A stretch of 64,000 nt of DNA from Citrobacter amalonaticus (lineage in GTDB: Bacteria > Pseudomonadota > Gammaproteobacteria > Enterobacterales > Enterobacteriaceae), in NCBI RefSeq assembly GCF_002918555.1, contig NZ_PQMB01000001.1, positions 992,087 to 1,056,086 on the forward strand, read 5' to 3'. Shown here piece by piece: positions 19,858 to 28,173 of this stretch; within the stretch, counting starts at the first letter, position 1; every line of letters begins with the position of its first letter. Below the pieces are notes generated by a model that saw only the letters and a list, made by a program, of their open reading frames with translations, was not told where the DNA came from and ran no database searches. A program made the position numbers and the translations under genes.

Positions 19858-20589
19858 TTACTGCTCTTTATTCTTCTGCTCGATTGACGCCAGAATACCG
19901 CGCAGGATGTTCAGTTCCTGGCTTTCCGGACGGGCACGGGTAAACAGACGACGCAGTTTATTCATCACCTGACCTGGGTGGCTTTCACGAATAAAGCCCG
20001 TTGCCAGCAGGGTTTGCTCCAGATGACCGTAAAAACGTTCCAGATCGTCCACCAGTGGATACGGCGTCTCTTCATGTTCTGCCGTGCCGCGATCTTCCTG
20101 CGTCGCCAGCCAGGCCATCCGGACTTCATAGGCGATGACCTGCACCGCCATCGCCAGATTCAGCGAGCTGTACTCCGGATTAGCGGCAATCGCGACGTGA
20201 TAATGGCACTTCTGTAGCTCATCGTTCGTCAGGCCCACGCGCTCACGGCCAAAGACTAATGCAACCGGCGCGTTTGTCGCTTCTGCCACACTTTTCAAGC
20301 CACACTCACGCGGATCCAGCATCGGCCACGGCAGCGTACGCGAACGTGCGCTGGTTCCCACCACCAGACTGCATCCGGCCAGCGCTTCGTCAAGCGTATC
20401 GACGATCTGTGCATTACCGATCACGTCGCTGGCGCCTGCCGCCAGCGCGATGGCCTGGGAGTCGGGCTTGACCAGCGGATTCACCAGCCACAGATTGGTT
20501 AAACCCATCGTTTTCATAGCGCGGGCAACAGAGCCCATATTGCCGGTGTGCGACGTTTCGACCAGCACGATTCGAATATTTTGCAGCAT
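19858..20589 (-). CDS. trmJ: tRNA (cytidine/uridine-32-2'-O)-methyltransferase TrmJ
   Basis: TrmJ, a SPOUT-fold methylase, methylates the 2'-O of residue 32 in several tRNAs. The 243-residue product has the N-terminal SPOUT domain with [13 protein letters not shown] and [13 protein letters not shown] motifs that form the SAM knot, and a C-terminal dimerisation tail rich in Lys and Gln. It is three residues shorter than the K-12 protein at the tail. Divergent from suhB with a 125-base shared promoter region. Confidence 0.95.
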   Translation of the reverse strand: MLQNIRIVLVETSHTGNMGSVARAMKTMGLTNLWLVNPLVKPDSQAIALAAGASDVIGNAQIVDTLDEALAGCSLVVGTSARSRTLPWPMLDPRECGLKSVAEATNAPVALVFGRERVGLTNDELQKCHYHVAIAANPEYSSLNLAMAVQVIAYEVRMAWLATQEDRGTAEHEETPYPLVDDLERFYGHLEQTLLATGFIRESHPGQVMNKLRRLFTRARPESQELNILRGILASIEQKNKEQ

Positions 20590-20714
20590 TGTCTTTCTTC
20601 AGCTAAAGATTATTCGGACATATTATCATAAAACGAAGACATATTCCGATCTCACTGCTATACTCTGCGCCGTTTCTGTTTCCCCCGTTCTTTAACATCC
20701 AGTGAGAGTGACCG

Positions 20715-21521
20715 ATGCAACATCCAATGTTGACCATCGCCGTGCGCGCAGCGCGCAAGGCGGGTAATGTAATTGCCAAACACTACGAAATGCCGGACAG
20801 CGTAGAAACCAGCCAGAAAGGCAGCAATGATTTTGTGACCAACGTCGATAAAGCCGCAGAGGCAATGATTATCGAAACCATTCGCAAATCTTACCCGCAG
20901 CACACCATCATCACCGAAGAGAGCGGTGAGCATAAAGGCGAAGATCAGGATGTTCAATGGGTTATCGATCCACTGGATGGCACTACCAACTTCATAAAAC
21001 ACCTCCCGCACTTCGCGGTTTCTATCGCAGTACGCATTAAAGGCCGTACTGAAGTCGCGGTGGTCTACGATCCCATGCGTAACGAACTGTTCACCGCGAC
21101 CCGCGGTCAGGGCGCACAGCTGAACGGTTACCGTCTGCGTGGCAGCACTGCCCGCGACCTGGACGGCACCATTATCGCCACCGGTTTCCCGTTCAAAGCG
21201 AAACAGCACGCAACCTCTTACATGAATATTCTCGGCAAAATGTTTACCGAGTGCGCCGACTTCCGCCGCACCGGTTCCGCTGCGCTGGATCTGGTTTACG
21301 TTGCCGCAGGCCGCGTGGATGGGTATTTCGAAATTGGCCTCAAGCCATGGGATTTCGCCGCAGGTGAGCTGATTGCCCGCGAAGCAGGCGCGCTGGTGTG
21401 CGACTTTGTTGGTGGTCATAACTTCATGACAACCGGCAACATCGTGGCAGGTAACCCACGCGTAGTGAAGGCCATGCTGGCGAACATGCGTGAAGAACTG
21501 AGCGATGCGCTGAAGCGCTAA
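20715..21521 (+). CDS. suhB: SuhB, inositol-1-monophosphatase and rRNA transcription factor
   Basis: SuhB is an inositol monophosphatase-fold protein that joins the NusA-NusG rRNA antitermination complex. The 268-residue product has the metal-binding motifs EESGEH and DPLDGTTNF and the late motif LKPWDFAAGELI. The start MQHPMLTIAVRAARKAGN is the family one. Confidence 0.97.
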   Translation: MQHPMLTIAVRAARKAGNVIAKHYEMPDSVETSQKGSNDFVTNVDKAAEAMIIETIRKSYPQHTIITEESGEHKGEDQDVQWVIDPLDGTTNFIKHLPHFAVSIAVRIKGRTEVAVVYDPMRNELFTATRGQGAQLNGYRLRGSTARDLDGTIIATGFPFKAKQHATSYMNILGKMFTECADFRRTGSAALDLVYVAAGRVDGYFEIGLKPWDFAAGELIAREAGALVCDFVGGHNFMTTGNIVAGNPRVVKAMLANMREELSDALKR

Positions 21522-21528
21522 TTCGTTT

Positions 21529-21600
21529 TTGCCCGGCGGCGCTACGCTGACCGGGCCTGAGGGGATTGTCGGCCGGATAAGCGCAGCGCCATCCGGCGAT
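21529..21600. repeat. REP/BIME between suhB and zevB
   Basis: TGCCCGGCGGCGCTACGCTG with CCGGGC and then GCCGGATAAGCGCAGCGCC with ATCCGGC form two opposed REP units, filling the gap between convergent genes. Confidence 0.8.
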
Positions 21601-21602
21601 GG

Positions 21603-22583
21603 TTAAAACGGTCGCAATCCCCTGCCGACGGGTACTGCACTGACCCACATCACCACCGCCGCTGCGATCAATATCGCGCCCCCGGCTAACGCCAGCGTTG
21701 TCCCACCAACCTGTCGCCATAATACCGGCGCCCGATCTCCGCTGAGTCTGCTCGCCAGCGTGCGGAAACTGTGCACCAGCAGAGCAAGCGAGCTAATGGT
21801 CAAAGATGTCCCTGCGGCCATCGCAAGGGCTGATGCCATCCCCCAGCTAAATACGCCCACCACCTTGCTGAACAGCAGCACCATGATTGCCCCGGAGCAG
21901 GGACGCATTCCCATTGACAGGATAATCATCAGCCGCGCGCGCCAGTCGTCGCCACTCTGTAACTGCTCCGGATTCGGCAGATGCTGATGCCCACAGCCGC
22001 AGTTTGCATGATGTATATGCTGCGGCGTAAAGGCGGTGAACTTCGGCCTGCGCAGCAATACACGTAATTTTTTCACCGCCCGCCAGCACAGTAAAACGCC
22101 CAGCACACCGACTAACGCATAGCTCCCCTTTTCCAGCCAGAAGCTGCTCAGATGGAGCTGTCTTGCCGGAAGCTGCAATATTGTCAGTACCACCACAACC
22201 AGCACAATTGCCACCAGCCCCTGCAGTAATGATGACGCCAGCGTCAGCCCGATACTCGATTTCAGTTTTGATGGATGGGTTGCCAGCCAGGTGGTAATCA
22301 CCACTTTCCCGTGGCCGGGTCCCAGCGCATGGAGCACGCCATAAATAAAGCTGAACAGCAGCAGCGTCCCCCCTGCCTGGGCCGGATTCGCCGCCACGGC
22401 CTTGAGCAGCGCGCTCATCTGCTGATTCACTTCCCGCTGCCAGAGGATGCTCTGAACCATCACCTGTGGCCAGGCGTGCCATAGCCAGATGCCTCCCGCC
22501 ACTGCCAGCAACAAAAATAAGGCCAGCGGCCACAACGACAGCCAGCGACGAGGACGCGATGTGTTTTGTGCAATCACTGACAT
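21603..22583 (-). CDS. zevB: NicO-family metal transporter, ZevB-like
   Basis: This is a polytopic inner-membrane protein of the NicO (nickel/cobalt/zinc) family. The 326-residue product has an N-terminal helix (residues 15-35), then GVLHALGPGHGKVVITTW with the conserved His and GPGHGK, a cytoplasmic or periplasmic loop with the metal-binding cluster HIHHANCGCGHQH near residue 190-205, then SMGMRPCSGAIMVLL and two or three further helices, about six or seven in total. It overlaps the stop of the upstream DUF1007 gene by 10 bases. In Haemophilus influenzae the same pair, ZevA-ZevB, was described as a zinc transport system; assignment of the metal here is by that analogy. RcnA-type nickel/cobalt export is the main alternative. 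Confidence 0.7.
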   Translation of the reverse strand: MSVIAQNTSRPRRWLSLWPLALFLLLAVAGGIWLWHAWPQVMVQSILWQREVNQQMSALLKAVAANPAQAGGTLLLFSFIYGVLHALGPGHGKVVITTWLATHPSKLKSSIGLTLASSLLQGLVAIVLVVVVLTILQLPARQLHLSSFWLEKGSYALVGVLGVLLCWRAVKKLRVLLRRPKFTAFTPQHIHHANCGCGHQHLPNPEQLQSGDDWRARLMIILSMGMRPCSGAIMVLLFSKVVGVFSWGMASALAMAAGTSLTISSLALLVHSFRTLASRLSGDRAPVLWRQVGGTTLALAGGAILIAAAVVMWVSAVPVGRGLRPF

Positions 22584-23212
22584 GTCAGCGTCACCTTCTG
22601 CGCGAACTGTTTCCCCAAATCCATATCCTCCGGCGGCGCGTCTTCTTTATCCAGCGACTGTGCAAAGCTTAGCGTATCTTCACTCGGCGTTGGCGTATGT
22701 ACAGTTATCGTACAGCGCTTGTTCAGGGCCGGGGCCAACGTCGCGTCCCGATCGTCGTTGTAACTCATATCCACATAGTACGAAGGATCGAAAGTTGAGA
22801 AGGTATAGGTTTGTCCGTGCAGCGGCTGCGGCTCGACTAACGGCAGAACAAACGTCAGCACTGCCTGATGCTCATCGCGCTCCATACCGTACTCCGTTGG
22901 ACGATTTTTAAACTTAACCCTTTGCCCGTTGTGCCATATCTCAGTGAAATAGTGCTGCCCGAGCACATTTGCCATCACTTCCGCCGCCAGTTTTTTCCAG
23001 ATTTCCGATCCCGGTTTGGCATTACCCGCATCATAAAGCAGATCGGCGGAGGTGAGTTCGTCCATCGTCCAGCGCATTTTCAGCGCCACAAACTGGTCGT
23101 TTTCGCTCACTACCTGGGTTTGGAGACGGATAAAGCTGTGAGGATGCGCACTGACACCGAAAGACAGCACAGCGAGAAAGAACGTTATAGCGATGCGATT
23201 AACGCGTTGCAT
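22574..23212 (-). CDS. zevA: DUF1007 periplasmic metal-binding protein, ZevA-like
   Basis: The 212-residue product has a signal peptide (residues 1-21, ITFFLAVLSFGVSA) and after the probable cleavage site begins HPHSFIRLQTQV, so the mature protein would start with a histidine pair that could bind metal. The rest matches DUF1007 (MRWTMDELTSADLLYD, YYVDMSYN). It is translated first and is coupled to the transporter gene by a 10-base overlap, which supports delivery of, or selection for, the same ion. Zinc is the best guess from the Haemophilus ZevAB pair; nickel or cobalt cannot be ruled out. Confidence 0.68.
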   Translation of the reverse strand: MQRVNRIAITFFLAVLSFGVSAHPHSFIRLQTQVVSENDQFVALKMRWTMDELTSADLLYDAGNAKPGSEIWKKLAAEVMANVLGQHYFTEIWHNGQRVKFKNRPTEYGMERDEHQAVLTFVLPLVEPQPLHGQTYTFSTFDPSYYVDMSYNDDRDATLAPALNKRCTITVHTPTPSEDTLSFAQSLDKEDAPPEDMDLGKQFAQKVTLTCQ

Positions 23213-23234
23213 GAACTCTCCACGGTTAAAATCC

Positions 23235-23256
23235 AGACCGCCATCCGCGGCGGTCT
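23235..23256 (-). promoter_or_regulatory. Perfect hairpin in the zevA leader
   Basis: AGACCGCC (23235-23242) and GGCGGTCT (23249-23256) form an eight-base-pair stem with a six-base loop, ending 23 bases before the zevA ATG. On the minus strand it is followed by GGATTTT, so it has some terminator character. It could be an attenuator or a hairpin near the ribosome site. Confidence 0.4.
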
Positions 23257-23395
23257 TTACGAGACTGCCGTGAGAATATCATTGAACGTGAAATCCCGGG
23301 CAGCGATTTCCAGCCTCGATTCAGTTCTCAATTTTGGAAATTTCTTCTCTGGCAGAAGCCACCCACGCCCGATGTTAAACCGTTTCAGACGCCTT

Positions 23396-23410
23396 AATTG
23401 ATAATCAATT
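23396..23410. promoter_or_regulatory. AT-rich near-palindrome between zevA and the sugar operon
   Basis: AATTGATAATCAATT is a 15-base near-palindrome, with a second partial copy (TTAATTGATAGTTATTAA) just beyond. It lies in the 414-base spacer between two divergent operons. It resembles regulator half-sites of the ATAAT type but does not match Fur or Zur consensus well. The remainder of the spacer is AT-rich and shows no gene. Confidence 0.3.
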
Positions 23411-23626
23411 GTTAATTGATAGTTATTAAATGATGATTATTTAACAAGAAAATGGAATGACTCTTGACGCTCGCCCTCAAATAAAACAATTTTTTAACTA
23501 AATATTAATCATAAAATAACAACAATGGCTATTAGTCACATTTTCACAACTTGATATTCATTCCCTCTTCCCTTCGTTGTTAATCTCGCGTCGTGACATA
23601 CCCTGGTCCCTGGAAAAGGTACAACT

Positions 23627-24610
23627 ATGAAATTCAAACTCGCATTACTCAGTGCAACCCTGGTTTCTGCATGCATGTTGTCCGGTACATCCTTTGCGGC
23701 AGAGAAGTATGAAATTGCAGTAGTGGCGAAAGTCACCGGTATTCCCTGGTTTAACCGGATGGAAACCGGCGTCAACGAAGCAGCGAAAAAGCTGGATGTG
23801 AATGCTTATCAGACCGGCCCTTCCACACCGGACCCTGCTCAGCAGGTAAAGGTGATTGAAGATCTGATCGCCAAGAATGTGAACGCCATTATCGTGGTTC
23901 CTAACGATGCCAAAGTCCTTGAGCCAGTGCTGAAAAAAGCACGCGATAAAGGGATCGTTGTCCTGACGCATGAGTCTCCGGATCAGCAAATTGGTCAGTG
24001 GGATGTTGAAACCATCGACAGTGAAAAATATGCACAGGCCAACGTCGATGAGCTGGCAAAAGAGATGGGCGGGAAAGGTGGCTATGCCATTTACGTCGGC
24101 TCGCTGACCGTACCGTTGCATAACGCCTGGGCGGATTACGCCATTAAATACCAGAAAGAAAAATACCCTGAGATGTTCGAAGTGACCTCACGTTTGCCGG
24201 TCGCTGAAAGTATTGATAAATCCTACTCCACCACCCTGGATTTGATGAAAACCTATCCGCAAATGAAAGGGATCGTTGGCTTCGGCTCCCTCGGCCCAAT
24301 CGGGGCAGGCCAGGCGGTACAGAAAAAACGCGCCAAAGATAAAATTGCCGTGGTCGGTATTGCGATGCCTGCCCAGGCCGCCCCTTATCTGATGCGCGGC
24401 GACATCAAAAAAGCGCTGTTGTGGGATCCGAAAGATGCCGGTTATGCGCTGGTGACGGTGGCTGACCAACTGTTACAAGGCAAAGAGGTCACCCCGGAGC
24501 TGACGATTGACGGTTTAGGGAAAGCCGACGTCGACATGGACAAGAAAGTGATCCGCTTTAACAAGATCCTCGAAGTCACGAAAGACAACGCGCAGTCGCT
24601 CGGTTTTTAA
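23627..24610 (+). CDS. Periplasmic sugar-binding protein of an LsrB/RhaS-type ABC importer
   Basis: The 327-residue product is a class I periplasmic binding protein (Peripla_BP_4) with a signal peptide at residues 1-24 (LLSATLVSACMLSGTSFA, cleavage before AEKYEI). It has the two-lobed layout of the RbsB group: IAVVAKVTGIPWFNRME, NVNAIIVVPNDAKVLEPVL, VVLTHESPD, and KGIVGFGSLGPIGAGQAV. Similarity looks greatest to LsrB and RhaS, which bind AI-2 and rhamnose; genome pipelines often label such proteins AI-2 binding, but the rest of the lsr genes (lsrFGKR) are absent here, so the ligand is unknown. It is first in a six-gene operon and is separated from the ATPase gene by 103 bases with a stem-loop, as is common where the binding protein is made in excess. 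Confidence 0.9.
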   Translation: MKFKLALLSATLVSACMLSGTSFAAEKYEIAVVAKVTGIPWFNRMETGVNEAAKKLDVNAYQTGPSTPDPAQQVKVIEDLIAKNVNAIIVVPNDAKVLEPVLKKARDKGIVVLTHESPDQQIGQWDVETIDSEKYAQANVDELAKEMGGKGGYAIYVGSLTVPLHNAWADYAIKYQKEKYPEMFEVTSRLPVAESIDKSYSTTLDLMKTYPQMKGIVGFGSLGPIGAGQAVQKKRAKDKIAVVGIAMPAQAAPYLMRGDIKKALLWDPKDAGYALVTVADQLLQGKEVTPELTIDGLGKADVDMDKKVIRFNKILEVTKDNAQSLGF

Positions 24611-24679
24611 GGCATTACGCCAACCCAGGTAACCCTGACGCCGGCCGTCTGGTCGGCGCACTCTACAAAATTAACACTC

Positions 24680-24697
24680 AGCGTCCAGCCGGACGCT
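24680..24697 (+). promoter_or_regulatory. Stem-loop between binding-protein and ATPase genes
   Basis: AGCGTCC (24680-24686) pairs perfectly with GGACGCT (24691-24697) with a four-base loop, just ahead of the AGGGG ribosome site of the ATPase gene. Such hairpins often protect the upstream mRNA from 3' exonucleases. Confidence 0.4.
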
Positions 24698-24713
24698 CGC
24701 AGGGGTATTGTCC

Positions 24714-26222
24714 ATGACAGACACCACCGCATTTATCACTCTTGAGAATATCAGCAAGCAATTCCCGGGCGTGCTGGCGCTGGATAATGTGAATCTGACG
24801 CTGAAAAAAGGGGAAGTTCACTGTCTGGCAGGTCAAAACGGCTGCGGCAAAAGCACCATTATTAAAGTGATCTCCGGTGTATATCACCCTGAAAAAGGGG
24901 CGCAAATTCAGCTCGACGGTAAGCTGTTTCACCATCTGACGCCGCAGCTTTCCTCGCACTACGGCATTCAGGTTATCTACCAGGATTTGTCACTGTTCCC
25001 GAATTTCAGCGTGGCAGAGAACATTGCCGTTAACCGCTACCTGCCCGGCGGCGATATCTGGGTACGCCGCGGCGCGATGAAACAGCAGGCGCTGGCCGCC
25101 ATGAAACGTATTGGGGTGACCATCGACCCGGATAAAAAAGTGGAAAAGCTCTCCATTGCCGACCGTCAGCTGGTTGCCATTTGCCGGGCGATTGCCGCCG
25201 ATGCCCGTCTGGTTATCATGGATGAACCAACCGCATCCCTGACCCGCCAGGAGGTTAACGGCCTGCTGCGGGTGGTCAACGAACTGAAAGCCGCCGGGAT
25301 TTGCGTGGTATTTGTCAGCCATCGCCTTGATGAAGTCATGGAAGTGGCCGACCGCATCAGCGTGATGCGCGACGGCAAGCTGGTCGGCACTTTCCCTGCC
25401 AGCGAACTCGACAGCCATGAGCTGGCCTTCCTGATGACCGGTCAACGGTTCCACTACAGTCCGTTGCCAGAAAAACCCCCGGTTGAACAGGAACCCATGC
25501 TGGAGCTGCGCAACCTAAGCCGCAAGGGGAAATATCACAATATCAACCTGTCGCTGCGCAGCGGCGAGATCGTCTCTATCGTGGGTCTGCTGGGCGCCGG
25601 GCGAACTGAGCTTTGCCTCAGCTTGTTTGGGATGACGCATCCGGAAAGCGGCGAAATCCGCATTAACGGGCAGCGTGTCAGACTACGTAATAACCACGAT
25701 GCCATTAAACACGGGATCGGCTACGTCTCTGAAGATCGTCTGACGCAGGGGCTGATCATGGATCAGTCGATTTACGACAACACCATCGTCACGGTGTTCG
25801 ACAAACTGCATACCCGCAGCGGCCTGCTCGATCACCGCAAGGCGCAAAAGCTGGTTGCCGATCTGATCCGCGAACTGAACATTAAAGTTTCCGATCCGCA
25901 GTTGCCGGTTAAAACGCTTTCCGGCGGTAATGCCCAGCGTATCGCCATTGCCAAATGGGTGGCGACCAGTCCACGGATCCTGATTCTGGACTCCCCGACG
26001 GTGGGTGTGGACATCGCCAACAAAGAGGGAATTTACCAGATCGCCCGCGACCTGGCGGAACAGGGAATGGCGGTGCTGATGATCTGCGATGAAATCCCGG
26101 AAGCCTATTACAACAGCCACCGCGTGCTGGTGATGCGTCGCGGCGAACTGGTGGCAGAGTTTAACCCTCATCGCTGTCGCGAAGAGGAGATTGCTGAGGT
26201 GGTCGAGGTAATCAATGAATAA
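24714..26222 (+). CDS. Sugar ABC transporter ATPase (RbsA/LsrA-type, two ATPase domains)
   Basis: The 502-residue product has two fused ABC domains. The first has a full Walker A (AGQNGCGKSTIIK), the DEPTASL Walker B and a degenerate signature; the second has the altered loop VGLLGAGRTELC in place of Walker A, signature LSGGNAQRIAIAK and LDSPTVGVDI, the pattern typical of RbsA, AraG and LsrA. A TTG two codons upstream (24708) is possible, but the ATG at 24714 lies eight bases after AGGGG. It overlaps the permease start by eight bases. Confidence 0.93.
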   Translation: MTDTTAFITLENISKQFPGVLALDNVNLTLKKGEVHCLAGQNGCGKSTIIKVISGVYHPEKGAQIQLDGKLFHHLTPQLSSHYGIQVIYQDLSLFPNFSVAENIAVNRYLPGGDIWVRRGAMKQQALAAMKRIGVTIDPDKKVEKLSIADRQLVAICRAIAADARLVIMDEPTASLTRQEVNGLLRVVNELKAAGICVVFVSHRLDEVMEVADRISVMRDGKLVGTFPASELDSHELAFLMTGQRFHYSPLPEKPPVEQEPMLELRNLSRKGKYHNINLSLRSGEIVSIVGLLGAGRTELCLSLFGMTHPESGEIRINGQRVRLRNNHDAIKHGIGYVSEDRLTQGLIMDQSIYDNTIVTVFDKLHTRSGLLDHRKAQKLVADLIRELNIKVSDPQLPVKTLSGGNAQRIAIAKWVATSPRILILDSPTVGVDIANKEGIYQIARDLAEQGMAVLMICDEIPEAYYNSHRVLVMRRGELVAEFNPHRCREEEIAEVVEVINE

Positions 26223-27204
26223 CGTGCATCTTTCCCGCTTAATCGGACAACATGAATTCTGGCTGGGGCTGTTGGTGGTGGCGCTGGCGGTTGGGCTGAG
26301 CATCAGTACCGATGAGTTTCTCTCGCTCGGTAACCTGACGGATGTCGCGACAAGCTACGCCATTCTGGGCATTCTCGCCTGCGGGCTGTTCGTGGTCTTA
26401 ATTTCCGGCGGCATCGACATTTCGTTTCCTGCGATGACCGCCATCGCCCAGTATGCCATGGCGAGCTGGGTCATTGCCCACGGCGGCAACTTTGCGCTGG
26501 CGCTGATTATCGCTATGGCGGTGGGTCTGGCGCTGGGGCTCATCAATGGTTTTCTGGTCTACTGGCTGCGCGTTCCGGCAATCATCATTACCATCGCCAC
26601 GCTGAACGTCTATTATGGCCTGCTGGTTTACGCCACCAAAGGCACCTGGCTGTATGGTTTCCCCGACTGGTTTATGAACGGCATTAACTGGTTCTCGTTC
26701 ACCGCAGCGGATGGTTACGATTACGGCATTACGCTGCCCCTGCTTTGTCTGGCGGCGGCGATCGTGTTTACCGCAGTGCTGATGAACTCCACCCGCCTTG
26801 GCCGCCAGATTTACGCCATGGGCGGCAACCGTGATGCGGCCTCGCGCCTGGGGCTGAATTTGCTGAAGCTCCACTTCTACGTCTACGGCTATATGGGCAT
26901 TCTTGCTGGTGTTGCCGCCGTGGTGCAGGCGCAGATCACGCAGTCCGTTGCGCCAAATTCCCTGCTTGGGTTTGAACTGACGGTGCTGGCGGCGGTCGTG
27001 CTGGGAGGTACCAGCATGACCGGCGGTCGCGGCACGTTAACCGGCACGCTGCTCGGGGTGATCCTGCTGGCCTTTTTACAAAACGGCCTGACGCTGCTCA
27101 GCGTCTCCTCTTACTGGCACACCGTTTTCAGCGGCACCATTATCCTGGTCAGCATTAGCGCCACGGCCTGGAATGAAAAACGCAAACTGGCAAGGGAGCT
27201 TTGA
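26215..27204 (+). CDS. Sugar ABC transporter permease 1
   Basis: The 329-residue product belongs to the BPD_transp_2 family with eight to ten membrane helices; the conserved LISGGIDISFPAMTAIAQ and LGGTSMTGGRGTLTGT loops are the ATPase coupling segments of RbsC/LsrC-like permeases. It overlaps the ATPase gene by eight bases and the second permease gene begins two bases after its stop, so all are translated together. Confidence 0.92.
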   Translation: MNNVHLSRLIGQHEFWLGLLVVALAVGLSISTDEFLSLGNLTDVATSYAILGILACGLFVVLISGGIDISFPAMTAIAQYAMASWVIAHGGNFALALIIAMAVGLALGLINGFLVYWLRVPAIIITIATLNVYYGLLVYATKGTWLYGFPDWFMNGINWFSFTAADGYDYGITLPLLCLAAAIVFTAVLMNSTRLGRQIYAMGGNRDAASRLGLNLLKLHFYVYGYMGILAGVAAVVQAQITQSVAPNSLLGFELTVLAAVVLGGTSMTGGRGTLTGTLLGVILLAFLQNGLTLLSVSSYWHTVFSGTIILVSISATAWNEKRKLAREL

Positions 27205-27205
27205 G

Positions 27206-28159
27206 ATGAAAACATTCGCCAGATTTTTCCCCGGCGACGCCATCATTCGCCTGCAGTGCATCATTATTATTGTGGTCGCGCTGGCTTTTTCCGTCCTGCT
27301 CGGCGGTCGTTTTTTCAGCGTGGCTAACTTCCAGTCCATCGGTTCACAATTACCTGTTCTTGGCATGCTGGCGCTGGGAATGGGCATCACCATGTTGACC
27401 GGCGGCATTAACCTGTCGATTATCGCCGGCGCCAATGCCTGTTCACTGGTGATGGCCGCGGTGATTGTCACTCATCCGGATAATCCGCTGTTCCTGGTGC
27501 TTGCCCTGCTGGCGGGACTCGCCGTCGCCGTGGCGATTGGCACGCTCAACGGCGCGCTTATCGCCTGGGTTGGCGTCTCTCCTATCCTCGCCACTCTGGG
27601 GACGATGACGCTCATTTCCGGTCTCAATATTCTGCTCTCCAACGGAACGGTGATTTCCGGTTTTCCGGCGGCTATTCAGTTCCTCGGCAACGCCACTCTT
27701 GCCGGTATCCCGGTGGCGCTGTTGCTCTTTTTATTGGTTGCGCTACTGCTGTGGGTACTCCTGGAGCACACCACGCTGGGACGCAGCCTGTATCTGGTTG
27801 GCTCTAACGAGCAGGCGACTCGCTACAGCGGCGTCAGTACCGTGCGGGTGCAAATTTCCGTCTACGTCATTTCCGCGCTGCTGGGCTGGGCGGCTGCCAT
27901 TTTGATGATGGCGAAATTCAACTCCGCAAAAGCCGGATACGGTGAATCATATCTGCTGGTGACCATCCTCGCTTCCGTGCTGGGCGGCATCAACCCGGAC
28001 GGCGGCTTCGGACGCATCATCGGTCTGGTGCTGGCGCTGATTGTGCTACAGATGCTGGAGAGCGGCTTTAACTTGCTGGGGATCAGCAGCTATCTGACGA
28101 TGGCGCTATGGGGCGCGGTGCTGATCCTCTTTATTGCATTACAGAATCGTAAAGCCTGA
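27206..28159 (+). CDS. Sugar ABC transporter permease 2
   Basis: The 317-residue product is a second BPD_transp_2 permease (MLTGGINLSIIAGANACS and SVLGGINPDGGFGRIIG). Two different permeases are used by LsrCD and RhaPQ, in contrast with the single RbsC of the ribose system, supporting an LsrB/RhaS-type importer. I start at 27206 because AAGGGAG precedes this ATG; the upstream ATG at 27173 lies inside the first permease gene. Confidence 0.92.
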   Translation: MKTFARFFPGDAIIRLQCIIIIVVALAFSVLLGGRFFSVANFQSIGSQLPVLGMLALGMGITMLTGGINLSIIAGANACSLVMAAVIVTHPDNPLFLVLALLAGLAVAVAIGTLNGALIAWVGVSPILATLGTMTLISGLNILLSNGTVISGFPAAIQFLGNATLAGIPVALLLFLLVALLLWVLLEHTTLGRSLYLVGSNEQATRYSGVSTVRVQISVYVISALLGWAAAILMMAKFNSAKAGYGESYLLVTILASVLGGINPDGGFGRIIGLVLALIVLQMLESGFNLLGISSYLTMALWGAVLILFIALQNRKA

Positions 28160-28173
28160 TTTCAGGAGAAAAA

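Noticed and set aside
20658-21419. A 253-codon minus-strand frame opposite suhB
   Set aside because: Overlaps suhB fully; no recognisable domain.
23530-23570. CRP site upstream of the sugar operon (TTAGTCACATTTTCACAACT)
   Set aside because: Only one good half-site (TCACA) and wrong spacing to a partner half.
23627-28159. Naming the importer lsrBACD (autoinducer-2)
   Set aside because: Only the family type agrees; lsrF, lsrG, lsrK and lsrR are absent and the kinase is of another branch.
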